Counted from the first letter of the stretch, positions 9,412 to 18,390 are shown. The stretch: DNA of 64,000 nucleotides from Thermosynechococcaceae cyanobacterium MS004 (GCA_022402525.1 JAKRSB010000143.1:25602-89601); one strand, 5' to 3'. The notes: a model not told the origin generated them from the letters alone. Made by a program: numbers and translations.

Positions 9412-10899
9412 TTAAGGATTGGGTTCATGACTAAGCGCCCACTGTTTTGCCCACTGGAGGAGTTGAGCCACCCGCTCTTCTGTGGCGGCTTCACAGTAAA
9501 GCCGTAGGACTGGTTCTGTGCCGCTAAAGCGAATCAGCAACCAGCTTCCGTCCACAAGGCGCACTTTGAAGCCGTCCGGATTGGTAAATTCAGAAACGGC
9601 AGTGCCCAAAACTTCGGTAAAGGGAGTGTGGGAGAGGGTTTGAATCAGCGCCTGTTTGGTTGCGTCGCTGGAGAGGGTGAGGTCAATGCGATCGTAGGCG
9701 CTGGCAAAGCCTGTCCGCTCTTGAAGGTTGTGGTATGAGTCGCTGAGGTCTTTGCCACTCATCGCTATCGCCTCAAGGACATAGAGCGCTGAAAGTAGGC
9801 CATCCCGCTCTGGAATATGGGTGCCAAACCCAATGCCGCCCGATTCTTCCCCACCGAGGAGGACGTTGCCAGACTGCATCATGCGGTCAGCAATATATTT
9901 ATAGCCAATGGGGGTTTCAAAGACGGGTAGATTATAGAGCTGCGCCACCTTGGGCATTAAATCCGAGCCGCTCACGGTTTTGATAAATTCCCCCGTAAAG
10001 CCCCGACGGCTGGCAAGATGCTCTAGCAGAATAGGAATCAGGATTTGGGAGCTGAGGAAATTTCCCTGCCCGTCTACCGCCGCAATGCGATCGCCATCTC
10101 CATCAAACACAAATCCCACGGTGACGCCCGCTTGCGACCCTGAAGCCGCCCGCGTTTGGATGGTTTCTAAAAGCTGCTTCATGTACTTCGGCAGAGGTTC
10201 AGGAGCGCCACCGCCAAAAAATGGGTCGCGCGCTGAACGCAATTCATGGACAGAGGCTTGTAGAACCTGTCCCAATCCAGTGGCCGTTGCCCCATGCATC
10301 ACGTCTACGTAGACCGTAATTTTACCGCTGGCGATCGCAGACTGGATAGCGCTGAGGTCAACCTTGGAGCGCAGAATATTGCAGTAGTCTGGCCAGGGAT
10401 TAAACCGCGTTAAGGTTCCTGGCGTGGCCTCAGGAAACACTCGACCGAGCTGTGCCTGAATGTCTTGGGTGATGGATGGGGGCACAGACCCCCCAAACGC
10501 ACCCTTCACCTTCAGGCCAGAATAAGCGCCAGGGTTATGGCTGGCGGTAATCACGAGGCCGCCCAGCGCCTGATGCTGCTTCACCGCCCAGCTTACGGCT
10601 GGGGTGGGGCAGTAGTCCTCAGAAAGCAGCACATCAAAGCCAGCCTTTTGCACCGCGATCGCCGTGGCCTCTGCAAATTCTTCAGAGAGAAAGCGACGGT
10701 CGTAACCCACGACGACAAGGCGGCTGTTTGTTTCTGCGCCGTAGGTTTGGGCCAGTACCTGAGCCGCGACCGGAGCCACCTGCACCAATCGTTCAAAGGT
10801 GAAATCTGCTGCAATAATGCCGCGCCAGCCATCGGTGCCAAAGGTAATGGGGGCAGGGGTTGCCAGAGCGGCAAAGGGAGGCATAGCCATACAGGACAT
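9412..10899 (-). CDS. Phosphoglucomutase/phosphomannomutase family protein
   Basis: An alpha-D-phosphohexomutase of 495 residues that interconverts hexose 1- and 6-phosphates. All four signatures are present: the catalytic phosphoserine loop TASHNPGAYSG (Ser120), the metal loop DGDGDR, the sugar-binding loop GGEESGGIGF, and the C-terminal phosphate-binding loop RFSGTEPVLRLY. Substrate preference (glucose or mannose) cannot be decided from these. Cytoplasmic; it feeds glycogen, nucleotide-sugar and exopolysaccharide synthesis. Several Met residues open the frame (1, 4 and 6), so the exact start is uncertain by a few codons. Confidence 0.92.
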   Translation of the reverse strand: MSCMAMPPFAALATPAPITFGTDGWRGIIAADFTFERLVQVAPVAAQVLAQTYGAETNSRLVVVGYDRRFLSEEFAEATAIAVQKAGFDVLLSEDYCPTPAVSWAVKQHQALGGLVITASHNPGAYSGLKVKGAFGGSVPPSITQDIQAQLGRVFPEATPGTLTRFNPWPDYCNILRSKVDLSAIQSAIASGKITVYVDVMHGATATGLGQVLQASVHELRSARDPFFGGGAPEPLPKYMKQLLETIQTRAASGSQAGVTVGFVFDGDGDRIAAVDGQGNFLSSQILIPILLEHLASRRGFTGEFIKTVSGSDLMPKVAQLYNLPVFETPIGYKYIADRMMQSGNVLLGGEESGGIGFGTHIPERDGLLSALYVLEAIAMSGKDLSDSYHNLQERTGFASAYDRIDLTLSSDATKQALIQTLSHTPFTEVLGTAVSEFTNPDGFKVRLVDGSWLLIRFSGTEPVLRLYCEAATEERVAQLLQWAKQWALSHEPNP

Positions 10900-11211
10900 C
10901 CTTAAAGCGTGAGCTAAAACTTATGGGCTAAAGCTTATGGGCTAAAAATGCTGGCACTGCTCGAAAAACCTTTCGCCAGATTGAGCGGCCATTGCACTAT
11001 ACCCAATTGCACCATACCCAATTGCACCATACTGCTACCGCTAAAGAATCGGTTAATTTCAAACATCCGTCAAGATCTCGTCATCACTGGGGGAGTGGGA
11101 ACTCCCGCCAGGATTTATGATGGGTTACGAGCCATTCAGGTAAAGCCCATTGAGGTAAAACCCATTGAGGTAAAACCATTGGCATCCAAAACTATTGAAG
11201 AGGGTTCTACT
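10900..11211. repeat. Intergenic tandem duplications upstream of ATP sulfurylase
   Basis: This 312-base gap contains at least three unrelated short tandem arrays: a gcttatgggctaaa-type unit of ~14 bp near 10910-10946, a ccaattgcaccatac-type 15-bp unit near 10995-11035, and a gtaaaacccattgag-type 15-bp unit near 11140-11185. They stay in frame with the downstream gene and inflate its apparent N-terminus, but nothing in them resembles the ATP sulfurylase family. Confidence 0.7.
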
Positions 11212-12378
11212 GTGAGTCTGCATCAGGACGCGATCGCTCCCCACGGCGGTGTATTGGTTAATCGAATTGTGACGCACGCCCAGCGACAGGACTTTCTCGC
11301 CCAGGCTGAAACCTTACCCCGTGTCCAGCTTGACGACCGTGCCCTATCAGACCTAGAGCTCATTGCGATCGGCGGATTTAGCCCCCTGACGGGCTTTCTG
11401 GGTGAAGCAGACTACCTCCAGGTTGTGAACCAAATGCACCTGGCCAATGGTCTGCCCTGGAGTATCCCCATTACGCTCTCGGTGACAGAAGAGGTTGCCG
11501 AGCCGCTTCAGGTGGGCAGTACAGTGCGATTAGATGACCCTGCCGGACAGTTTATTGGCGTGCTGGAGCTGACTGAGAAATATAGCTACGACAAAAACCA
11601 CGAAGCCCTCAAGGTCTATCTCACCAATGAGAGCCAGCACCCTGGGGTGAAGGTTGTCTACGACCAGGGCGCTGTGAACTTGGCTGGCCCCATTTGGCTC
11701 ATGGAGCGTCGCCCTCACCCATTTTTCCCGAAGTATCAGATCGACCCCGTAGACTCCCGCGCCCTCTTTCGAGATAAGGCCTGGAAAACGATTGTGGGCT
11801 TTCAGACCCGCAACCCAATCCACCGCGCCCACGAGTACATTCAAAAATGTGCCCTAGAAACCGTGGACGGGCTGTTTTTGCACCCCCTCGTAGGGGCAAC
11901 CAAGAGCGACGATATTCCGGCAGATGTGCGGATGCGTTGCTATGAGGTGCTTTTAGAAAAATATTTCCCCCACGATCGCGTGACCTTAGCCATCAATCCA
12001 GCAGCGATGCGCTATGCGGGGCCGAGGGAGGCAATTTTCCACGCCCTTGTGCGCAAAAACTATGGCTGTACGCACTTCATTGTGGGACGGGACCATGCGG
12101 GGGTGGGGGACTACTACGGCACCTACGATGCCCAGTACATTTTTGATGAATTTGACCCCGCCGCCTTGGGGATCACGCCCATGAAATTTGAGCACGCCTT
12201 TTACTGCACGCGATCGCAGGGGATGGCCACCTCTAAGACCAGTTCTAGTCTGCCAGAAGAACGAATCCACCTTTCCGGCACCAAGGTGCGGGAAATGCTG
12301 CGGCGGGGTGAGCTACCGCCCCCCGAATTTTCGCGGCCTGAGGTGGCGTCGATTCTCATTGATGCCATGAAGGGTTAA
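11212..12378 (+). CDS. sat: ATP sulfurylase (sulfate adenylyltransferase)
   Basis: Catalyses ATP + sulfate to APS + PPi, the entry step of assimilatory sulfate reduction. The active-site motif [12 protein letters not shown], the [13 protein letters not shown] loop and [19 protein letters not shown] identify the prokaryotic Sat family. The reading frame is open upstream to an ATG at 10948, but the first 88 codons are made of tandem duplications without family similarity. The GTG at 11212 gives [18 protein letters not shown], 388-389 residues, the usual size, and has an AGAGG ribosome-binding sequence just upstream. The dam-like gene starts 19 nt after the stop. Confidence 0.93.
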   Translation: MSLHQDAIAPHGGVLVNRIVTHAQRQDFLAQAETLPRVQLDDRALSDLELIAIGGFSPLTGFLGEADYLQVVNQMHLANGLPWSIPITLSVTEEVAEPLQVGSTVRLDDPAGQFIGVLELTEKYSYDKNHEALKVYLTNESQHPGVKVVYDQGAVNLAGPIWLMERRPHPFFPKYQIDPVDSRALFRDKAWKTIVGFQTRNPIHRAHEYIQKCALETVDGLFLHPLVGATKSDDIPADVRMRCYEVLLEKYFPHDRVTLAINPAAMRYAGPREAIFHALVRKNYGCTHFIVGRDHAGVGDYYGTYDAQYIFDEFDPAALGITPMKFEHAFYCTRSQGMATSKTSSSLPEERIHLSGTKVREMLRRGELPPPEFSRPEVASILIDAMKG

Positions 12379-12397
12379 GAACAGCGGTAGATTCACG

Positions 12398-13225
12398 ATG
12401 GCCTTGTCTTCCAGCCTACCCATTCCCCCCCGCCCGTTCTTGAAGTGGGCAGGGGGGAAAAGCCGCCTGATTGTCCAGTATCAGCCCTTTTTGCCCCAGG
12501 CGTTTGACACCTATTACGAGCCGTTTTTGGGGGGTGGGGCGCTCTTTTTTTACCTGCGGCCCCAGCGGGCGGTCTTGTCAGACATTAATCCAGAGCTGGT
12601 GAATGTCTATACCTGCGTCCGCGATCGCGTGGAGGAGCTGATTGAGCAGTTGACGCACCATGCTGCCCACCACGGGCAGGACTACTATTATCAGATGCGC
12701 GCTGAAACTCCTGAGCCCCCTGTCGCACGCGCTGCAAGGCTGATTTATCTGAATAAAACCTGCTTTAACGGGCTCTATCGCGTCAATGCCCAAGGGCAGT
12801 TTAATGTCCCTATGGGGCGGTATAGCAACCCTAAAATTTGCGATCGCGATTTGCTCCAGGCCGCTTCCGAGGCGCTACAGTCTGCCACTATTGTGCAGCG
12901 ATCGTTTCATCAGATCTTGGAGGCTAACATTACGCCCCAGGACTTTGTCTACTTTGACCCGCCCTACCAGCCCTTGAGCGTGACCAGCAACTTCACGGGC
13001 TACAGTCGAGATGCGTTTACCGCCGCGCATCAAATCCAGCTCAGAGATATTTTTGCCCAACTTGCCCAGCATCAGGTGCAGGTTTTGCTCTCCAACTCAG
13101 ACTGCCCGTTTATCCGTGAGCTGTATCAGGACTTCCCCATTCAGACCATTCATGCGGCCAGAGCCATTAATGTCCATGCCCAGAAGCGCGGCAAAATTAA
13201 TGAGGTTTTAGTCACCGCTCCGTAG
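12398..13225 (+). CDS. Dam-like DNA adenine methyltransferase (D12 class), orphan
   Basis: A 275-residue N6-adenine methyltransferase of the alpha/D12 class. The SAM-binding motif I FLKWAGGKSRL is at residues 14-24, YYEPFLGGGALFF follows, and the catalytic DPPY is at 187-190. Dam-type enzymes methylate GATC, and cyanobacterial orphan members such as DmtA do so without a partner nuclease; GATC specificity here is by analogy. No restriction gene adjoins it. GATC is the core of the HIP1 octamer that is frequent in this DNA, so this enzyme probably modifies every HIP1 site. It is likely co-transcribed with sat. Confidence 0.88.
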   Translation: MALSSSLPIPPRPFLKWAGGKSRLIVQYQPFLPQAFDTYYEPFLGGGALFFYLRPQRAVLSDINPELVNVYTCVRDRVEELIEQLTHHAAHHGQDYYYQMRAETPEPPVARAARLIYLNKTCFNGLYRVNAQGQFNVPMGRYSNPKICDRDLLQAASEALQSATIVQRSFHQILEANITPQDFVYFDPPYQPLSVTSNFTGYSRDAFTAAHQIQLRDIFAQLAQHQVQVLLSNSDCPFIRELYQDFPIQTIHAARAINVHAQKRGKINEVLVTAP

Positions 13226-13276
13226 CAATCGCGCAGCAGCACTCACATTACACACTGCTCACATCACACAATCACA

Positions 13277-15817
13277 TCACACAATCACTTGCCAGAGCAG
13301 CACCAGTAGTCCAAGAGCAGTGAACTGATGAGGCCAGAGCTTTGTGATCGGCTGTCGGCCAATTTTTTGAATCAGTAGCCCCGTCAAGGCAGTTCCCATC
13401 ACCAAGACCGTCCCCTGCAAGAAGGCCGTCACCGCCGGATGAGCAATCAGGACGGGCAGGTTGACCCCGCGATCGCCTAGTCCAAAGGTTGCTAAGGTTA
13501 CAGGCAAAACTTGACCCGCTTCATTCAGTCCCAACCGTAGGTAATGAGCGAGGGTGCCGCAAAGCACGAGGGGGAGGTAGCCATAGGCCAATTCCAGAAA
13601 GGGTCGATGCTTCCCAGGACTCAGAAGATTTAAGAACCCTTGTCCGAACAGCGGGATGAGGGCTGCGATCGCCAAAACCGCCACAGACACTCCAGCATGG
13701 GGCCAAAATTGCGTCAGATGGAAGTCTAAGCCTAGCTTTCCTTCAATCTCAGGGAGCCGATGTAAGAAAATACCGCCCAGGAGCAGCAACAAGAGCGCTA
13801 CCTCGTGGCTGCGGGGCTGGTGAGTCGTCCAAAGTTCAATACCGGGAGGACGTAAGTTTAGCTCCACGGAGCGGTGGGGGCAGGCTTTGAGACAGGTCAT
13901 ACACAACACACAGTCTCGATTGTCCACAAGCTGCGCCGGATGGGAATACAGAGGGCAGCCGAGGGTTTCTTGACCTTCGCCCTTCACGGGGCCGCCTTTA
14001 TAGCACTGGTAGGTCGTGCATTCTGCGGAGCAGGTGCCCTGCTGGGCGCGGAGTTCGGTCATGGAGAGCTTGGCAAAAAGGCCATTCATGCCGCCGATGG
14101 GGCAGAGGTAGCGGCACCAAAACCGCCGCTCAAAAATTTGAGAGCAAATCACCGCACCCGCCGTAATCAGCAACAGCAGCCAGCTTGAAAGGTAGGCCGT
14201 GTTCTCTAAGTTCCACAGTTCTTCCCATAGAAAAATCAGCGTAAATAGACCCAATAAAAACCACCCGCCCCACCGATCTGCGGTGTCTCGTGGCCAGCGC
14301 TGGAGAGTGCGCGGAAACACCTTTAGGGATAGCCACTGCATCGCTTCGCCATAAATCATGAAGGGGCACACCGCACACCACAGCCGACCCACAAAGGGAA
14401 ACCCAATCAGCACTAGCGGCCACCACCAGGCCCAAAATAAATTCAGGGCGACGTTATGCTGCCGATCTTGAGGCCCCCAAAACAGCAAAAACACCACCAG
14501 CGCAAAGACGCCTAGGGTAAAGCCATAGTTAATTCTGGTCGGCCACCAGTCGCTTCTGAGAAACTGCCGCAGTTTTGGGTAGGTATTCAGTAAATTAAGG
14601 CGGAACTGCTGCTTTTTGGCTTCCGCTGGCCAAAATAGCTCGTCCGTGAGGGCACATTGCTCAGGTGCCTGGGCGATCGCGCGGCTCATGAGGCTTTGCA
14701 GTTCGGCGAGGTTTCCGGGATAGCTGTAGGCCTGAAGTCGCCGCAGGGCTTCGGGGGTGAGGGTGCGCTTGGGTTCGCCCTTGCGCTGCGCCATGAGGCT
14801 GAGATAGTAAGTAACCTGGGCTTTGAGGTCGGGTTTGCGGACACGAAGGGGCGGCACTTTAATGGTGTGTCCCATCAGGTTTTCGAGGCCGGGGATGGTT
14901 TTTTCCGCCACCAAAATCACGCGCGCCTGACTCGATTTTGGGTCAACTGCCTGGGATTCCTTCGGGCCTTCGTTTCGCCGCACCGGGATAAATGTGTTTT
15001 GCTCCAGGAGTACTGTGATCTGCGGCAGCAGGGCGGGGTCAAGCTCGTGAATATTGTTCAGCAGGATTGTGCCCATTCCCAAAGCTTCGAGCAGTCCTGG
15101 TTTGCCACCCATCCGGCCAAAAAGCTCTGCCCCGCTGACCTGTAGGGTATTGCAGTTCACCTGAATCATAGGTTCGCGGCGGCTGGGCGACCCAAAGTGA
15201 ATCAGCGTGGCGATGTTGTCTTTTTCTAAACCTGGTTCGCCAAAAATTAGGACGGGTTTGCGATCGCGGGCGGCTTCTTTGATCTGCTGGCGCAGCCGTA
15301 CCGCATAGCGGCTGGTGCCCACAATGCCGCGCTTGGCTTTAGTGAGGAGGTAGGGTCTTAAAATCGCCTGACGCTCTTGCTCAAAGGCAAGCTGGGCGGA
15401 TAGCTCCACCACATCTTCGGCAAGCTGGCGCGAGACAGACTGCATCATTTCGGGAAACTGCTGGGCGATCGCCATCAGCTCAGCCTTGGGCAGCACCCAA
15501 AATTCGCAGTCTGTGAGGGTGACAATCGTATCCTGGACGGGCTGCTCCAGCAGAATTTCGGTGAGATGGAGGACAGAACCGGGCAGCAGGCTGCTAGCCA
15601 AGGCCAGACTATTGGGGCTGGTGCGATAGCGCTCTAGCCGCCCCCGCACCAAAACATAGAGCGCATTGGGCAGGGTTTGCTCTAGGATGACGCGCCGATT
15701 TGCAGCAATGGATTCAGGCTGAAGCTTAGAGGCGATCGCTTCTAGGATGCGATCGCTCAAGGTGCCCAGCATCGTCCGCTCTTTGAGCCATTCCAAGGAG
15801 AGTCCGGGGTTAGACAT
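13277..15817 (-). CDS. Cyclic-nucleotide-binding / degenerate sigma-54-type AAA / membrane polyferredoxin fusion
   Basis: A fusion of 846 residues. Residues ~15-135 form a cNMP-binding-like beta barrel. Residues ~163-395 resemble the AAA+ domain of sigma-54 activators, but the P-loop is GEPGLEKD (193-200) instead of GxxGxGKE, the GAFTGA loop is missing after AELFG, and the Walker B acidic pair is replaced (TILLNNI, 250-256). No C-terminal HTH follows. From ~430 on, several membrane segments carry NapH/RdxA-type motifs CAVCPF and CRYLCPIGG, and a ferredoxin-like cluster CVLCMTCLKACP. Known family features suggest membrane electron transfer; a redox or nucleotide sensor role is inference. Cyanobacteria lack sigma-54, so classical activation is not expected. 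Confidence 0.85.
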   Translation of the reverse strand: MSNPGLSLEWLKERTMLGTLSDRILEAIASKLQPESIAANRRVILEQTLPNALYVLVRGRLERYRTSPNSLALASSLLPGSVLHLTEILLEQPVQDTIVTLTDCEFWVLPKAELMAIAQQFPEMMQSVSRQLAEDVVELSAQLAFEQERQAILRPYLLTKAKRGIVGTSRYAVRLRQQIKEAARDRKPVLIFGEPGLEKDNIATLIHFGSPSRREPMIQVNCNTLQVSGAELFGRMGGKPGLLEALGMGTILLNNIHELDPALLPQITVLLEQNTFIPVRRNEGPKESQAVDPKSSQARVILVAEKTIPGLENLMGHTIKVPPLRVRKPDLKAQVTYYLSLMAQRKGEPKRTLTPEALRRLQAYSYPGNLAELQSLMSRAIAQAPEQCALTDELFWPAEAKKQQFRLNLLNTYPKLRQFLRSDWWPTRINYGFTLGVFALVVFLLFWGPQDRQHNVALNLFWAWWWPLVLIGFPFVGRLWCAVCPFMIYGEAMQWLSLKVFPRTLQRWPRDTADRWGGWFLLGLFTLIFLWEELWNLENTAYLSSWLLLLITAGAVICSQIFERRFWCRYLCPIGGMNGLFAKLSMTELRAQQGTCSAECTTYQCYKGGPVKGEGQETLGCPLYSHPAQLVDNRDCVLCMTCLKACPHRSVELNLRPPGIELWTTHQPRSHEVALLLLLLGGIFLHRLPEIEGKLGLDFHLTQFWPHAGVSVAVLAIAALIPLFGQGFLNLLSPGKHRPFLELAYGYLPLVLCGTLAHYLRLGLNEAGQVLPVTLATFGLGDRGVNLPVLIAHPAVTAFLQGTVLVMGTALTGLLIQKIGRQPITKLWPHQFTALGLLVLLWQVIV

Positions 15818-15818
15818 A

Positions 15819-15973
15819 TTCTCTAAGCCTTGTATACCTCTCTTTAGAGAAGCATCATGGCCTTGAAAAAACGAAGATGCCCATGAATATTCATAACTCG
15901 TTGCCTATCCAGGCTCTCAGATAGTCTGCTAACTAATGTTTAAAGGTTAGTAGACAGCGATTCTTGTCTACTA
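15819..15973. promoter_or_regulatory. Palindrome-rich upstream region of the polyferredoxin fusion gene
   Basis: Three inverted repeats lie just upstream of the start codon at 15817. TTCTCTAA (15819-15826) pairs with TTAGAGAA (15844-15851). GTCTGCTAAC (15924-15933) pairs with GTTAGTAGAC (15946-15955) apart from one wobble. TAGTAGACA (15948-15956) pairs exactly with TGTCTACTA (15965-15973). The first would form an mRNA hairpin over the ribosome-binding region. The last looks like a regulator binding site. No terminator-like U tract follows any of them. Confidence 0.5.
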
Positions 15974-16043
15974 GCTATCGACAAATGGAATTATTCTGTT
16001 GAAGGTTACTTTTGATGAACCAGATTTAGGCCGTGCAGAAAAT

Positions 16044-16850
16044 TTAGGTGCGATATTCGATAATTTCGTTCGGATCAAGTTCACTTGCTTGCACGAGCTT
16101 ATAGTGTCGTTCTTCGACTATCTGTAACTGGTCATTGTCGATCTTGAGTTCAAACAGAGCAATCTGATCACTGGCGACGAACTGTGCAGAAATAGCGCGG
16201 CATCGTAAATTCGGATGCTTTTGTTTGCACCATGCGGTGTCTTGTGTCGTCTGCACAACGGAGATTTGATCCTTTCCGCCCTTGGCCTGTACAGGGATGA
16301 TGTAATGACACCCATATTTATCAATGCCGACATAAAGTTCATCGATCTCGATCTGCCCGATGTCGCGCACACTTGTCCGCAAGTGGTTCTGTAGAGAAAA
16401 TGTGGTCAGGCCAAGGAAAATATCGATTAAGCGGTTATAGCGTACCTTGGCCAGCAAGGCCTGTTCGTCGTCAAGCGCGTAAGAAGTGATAATTTCCGGT
16501 GTGCAGTCGGGGATACGGATAACTGCAAGGTTTGGATTGGGGATGATGCGGTTCTCTCTGGTCAACCGGAAACGGTATTTAGCACGGCCTACCAGTTCGA
16601 TGATCCATTCGTATCCCTCTGGCTGTGTTTCCAGAACTTTTGAAGGCATGGTAGTGCGAAAACGCAAAGAGTAAAGCACATCGCCGAGATTGCTCGGCAA
16701 GCGTATATCAAGAGTCTTTGCTGCCGTCTCCAGAGCCGTGCGTTCAAACGGAATTTCCGTAGCACCCTCAGTATATCCATCGAGAAATATCTTCTCGATC
16801 AACTGGTTATAGCGGTTTTTAGCTTTCGCTTTATCTGCCATGAAGCACAC
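16044..16850 (-). CDS. Putative type II restriction endonuclease
   Basis: A 268-residue protein directly behind a cytosine methyltransferase and overlapping its 3' end (20 bp, or 11 bp if Met4 is the start). I infer a restriction endonuclease from this position and from a PD-(D/E)xK-like core: acidic residues in QIEIDELYVGID (residues 166-176), then a strand with VQAKGGKD (187-194), a layout seen in several type II nucleases with QxK in place of ExK. No characterised isoschizomer is recognised, so the target is unknown. Base composition and codon use differ from neighbouring genes, which suggests acquisition as a unit with the methylase. Confidence 0.7.
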   Translation of the reverse strand: MCFMADKAKAKNRYNQLIEKIFLDGYTEGATEIPFERTALETAAKTLDIRLPSNLGDVLYSLRFRTTMPSKVLETQPEGYEWIIELVGRAKYRFRLTRENRIIPNPNLAVIRIPDCTPEIITSYALDDEQALLAKVRYNRLIDIFLGLTTFSLQNHLRTSVRDIGQIEIDELYVGIDKYGCHYIIPVQAKGGKDQISVVQTTQDTAWCKQKHPNLRCRAISAQFVASDQIALFELKIDNDQLQIVEERHYKLVQASELDPNEIIEYRT

Positions 16851-18099
16851 TTTTTTGAGATTCTTCTAGTAGGCGAGGCAGGCGTGTGCGAGGAGCGATG
16901 ACGGAACTGGACACGCCGAACATAGCAGCAGCATCGGACATCGAAATTCCGATTAAACTTTCCTCACGCAGGTCTATTGTCTCACTAGGCTTTTGTGGTT
17001 TTTTTCCCAAGGCTTTCAGAATTTCCCCGCCGACAGCACGAGCCAGCAATGGCGGCACACTATTGCCGATTTGGCGGAACCCGTGCCACTTGGTTGCATG
17101 AAATCGAAACCAGTCCGGGTAAGAGTGTAGCCGTGCCCCTTCGCGAACGGTAATAACCCGTGGGTAAGTTGGATGAATAGGGCGTGGTGAAGTGAACGCC
17201 CCGCGATCGCTAGCAGTGCCTGCCCGTAAGGTGTTGCAGATACCGTCGAGAGAAAGTTTTTTGAAGCGGCTGATTGGCTCCACATCGTCGGGAGTCGTGG
17301 CGGCGAAACGCTGGCGCGATAATTCTGTGTGATTGGTGAGTAGGGAGCAAGTCAGCACCTTGGGATCGAAGCGGCGGAGATAACCAAAATCCTGCGGGTC
17401 TTCTTTTCTTCCGCTAAGCATCGCCGCATAGTGAGAAGGCTTGCCTAATTTAACTTTTACCCAATCGCGTTCCCACAGTTCGGGAAACGCTTCCGCATCG
17501 GGAAGATCACTGATCGCTTCGCCAACCGTCGTTTGTCCTGTCGGTTGCGGATAAGTCGGCAGTTGCAGTCCAGCTCGCGCCCCCATCAAAAACAGGCGAC
17601 GGCGGTCTTGCGGAACAAAGTAATCTTTAGCATTCAGAACCTTATAGTCGGTTACAACGTCGTAACCACCTTCGCCGAATGCTTCAATAATCTCTTGCAG
17701 AAAACGTCGGTGCTTTCCTATTGTCAAGCCTTTCACGTTCTCGAAAACGAAGTATTTCGGCTTCAGCTCCATCACCAGCCGCACATAGTGATAGACAAGC
17801 TGGTTTCGACTGTCATCGAGTGCCCGTTTGCCGATTAGGGAAAAGCCTTGGCAGGGGGCACCGCCGATCACAATGTCGAGGTCGCGGCGACCGATTCCGG
17901 CGCGACGACGCAGCTCGTCTCCAGTCAGATCAACGACACTTTTGCAAATAGTCGCGCAGTTTGGGAAGTTGAATTTGTGGATGGCGCAGTGGATTGGATC
18001 GATATCCACTGACGCCACAATATCGAAGCCTGCTTGCTCAAAGCCAAGGCTGAGTCCACCCGCACCTGCGAATAGATCAATCCCGATCGGTCTTGTCAT
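16831..18099 (-). CDS. DNA (cytosine-5) methyltransferase of a type II restriction-modification system
   Basis: A C5-methyltransferase of 422 residues. Motif I is DLFAGAGGLSLGFEQAGF (residues 8-25), motif IV is GGAPCQGFS with catalytic Cys83, motif VI is FENV (119-122), motif VIII is QDRRRLFLMG, and motif X is QIGNSVPPLLARAVG. The target-recognition region lies between VIII and IX. The last ~50 residues extend past motif X and include MSDAAAMFGVSSSVIAPR, which could be a small HTH; some C5 methylases repress their own genes through such a domain. It overlaps the following nuclease gene. Four copies of TTGTCGA/TCGACAA lie upstream. Confidence 0.93.
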   Translation of the reverse strand: MTRPIGIDLFAGAGGLSLGFEQAGFDIVASVDIDPIHCAIHKFNFPNCATICKSVVDLTGDELRRRAGIGRRDLDIVIGGAPCQGFSLIGKRALDDSRNQLVYHYVRLVMELKPKYFVFENVKGLTIGKHRRFLQEIIEAFGEGGYDVVTDYKVLNAKDYFVPQDRRRLFLMGARAGLQLPTYPQPTGQTTVGEAISDLPDAEAFPELWERDWVKVKLGKPSHYAAMLSGRKEDPQDFGYLRRFDPKVLTCSLLTNHTELSRQRFAATTPDDVEPISRFKKLSLDGICNTLRAGTASDRGAFTSPRPIHPTYPRVITVREGARLHSYPDWFRFHATKWHGFRQIGNSVPPLLARAVGGEILKALGKKPQKPSETIDLREESLIGISMSDAAAMFGVSSSVIAPRTRLPRLLEESQKSVLHGR

Positions 18100-18390
18100 G
18101 CAGTGTCCTTATTGTGGGAAAGCTGATTCAGCGATGATACGCGAAAAAGATCGCTTTGTCGATCGTTTTTTTTGAAATAAGACATTTCTACTTTGCTACA
18201 ACAACAACATTCGACAAAATGATCCAAATTGTCGAGAGCCTGAAATGAGAGGTGCGATGGGATAAGGGTTTTAGCTCTGTGGTATAGGGCAAGCTCTCGA
18301 CAAAACGATGGGCGATCACAATTATCTGACTGACTGGAGACGGAGCGGCTGATTGCGACAATTAAAGTGAGCCGGAATGAGAAGCGCGAT
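18100..18390. promoter_or_regulatory. Upstream region of the R-M operon with repeated TTGTCGA motif
   Basis: TTGTCGA or its complement occurs at 18156-18162, 18211-18217, 18229-18235 and 18297-18303. The middle two face each other as an inverted repeat with an 11-nt spacer. This density within 150 bp upstream of the methylase suggests operator sites, perhaps for the methylase tail itself. The gap also shows an odd 25-codon frame opening MQCPYCGKADS (18098-18175), reminiscent of an NrdR zinc ribbon start but too short to be functional. Confidence 0.4.

Noticed and set aside
18098..18175. A 25-codon frame starting MQCPYCGKADS, similar to an NrdR zinc-ribbon start
   Set aside because: It stops after 25 codons and overlaps the methylase start. 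It might be a remnant, but there is no downstream nrdR sequence, so I do not call a gene.
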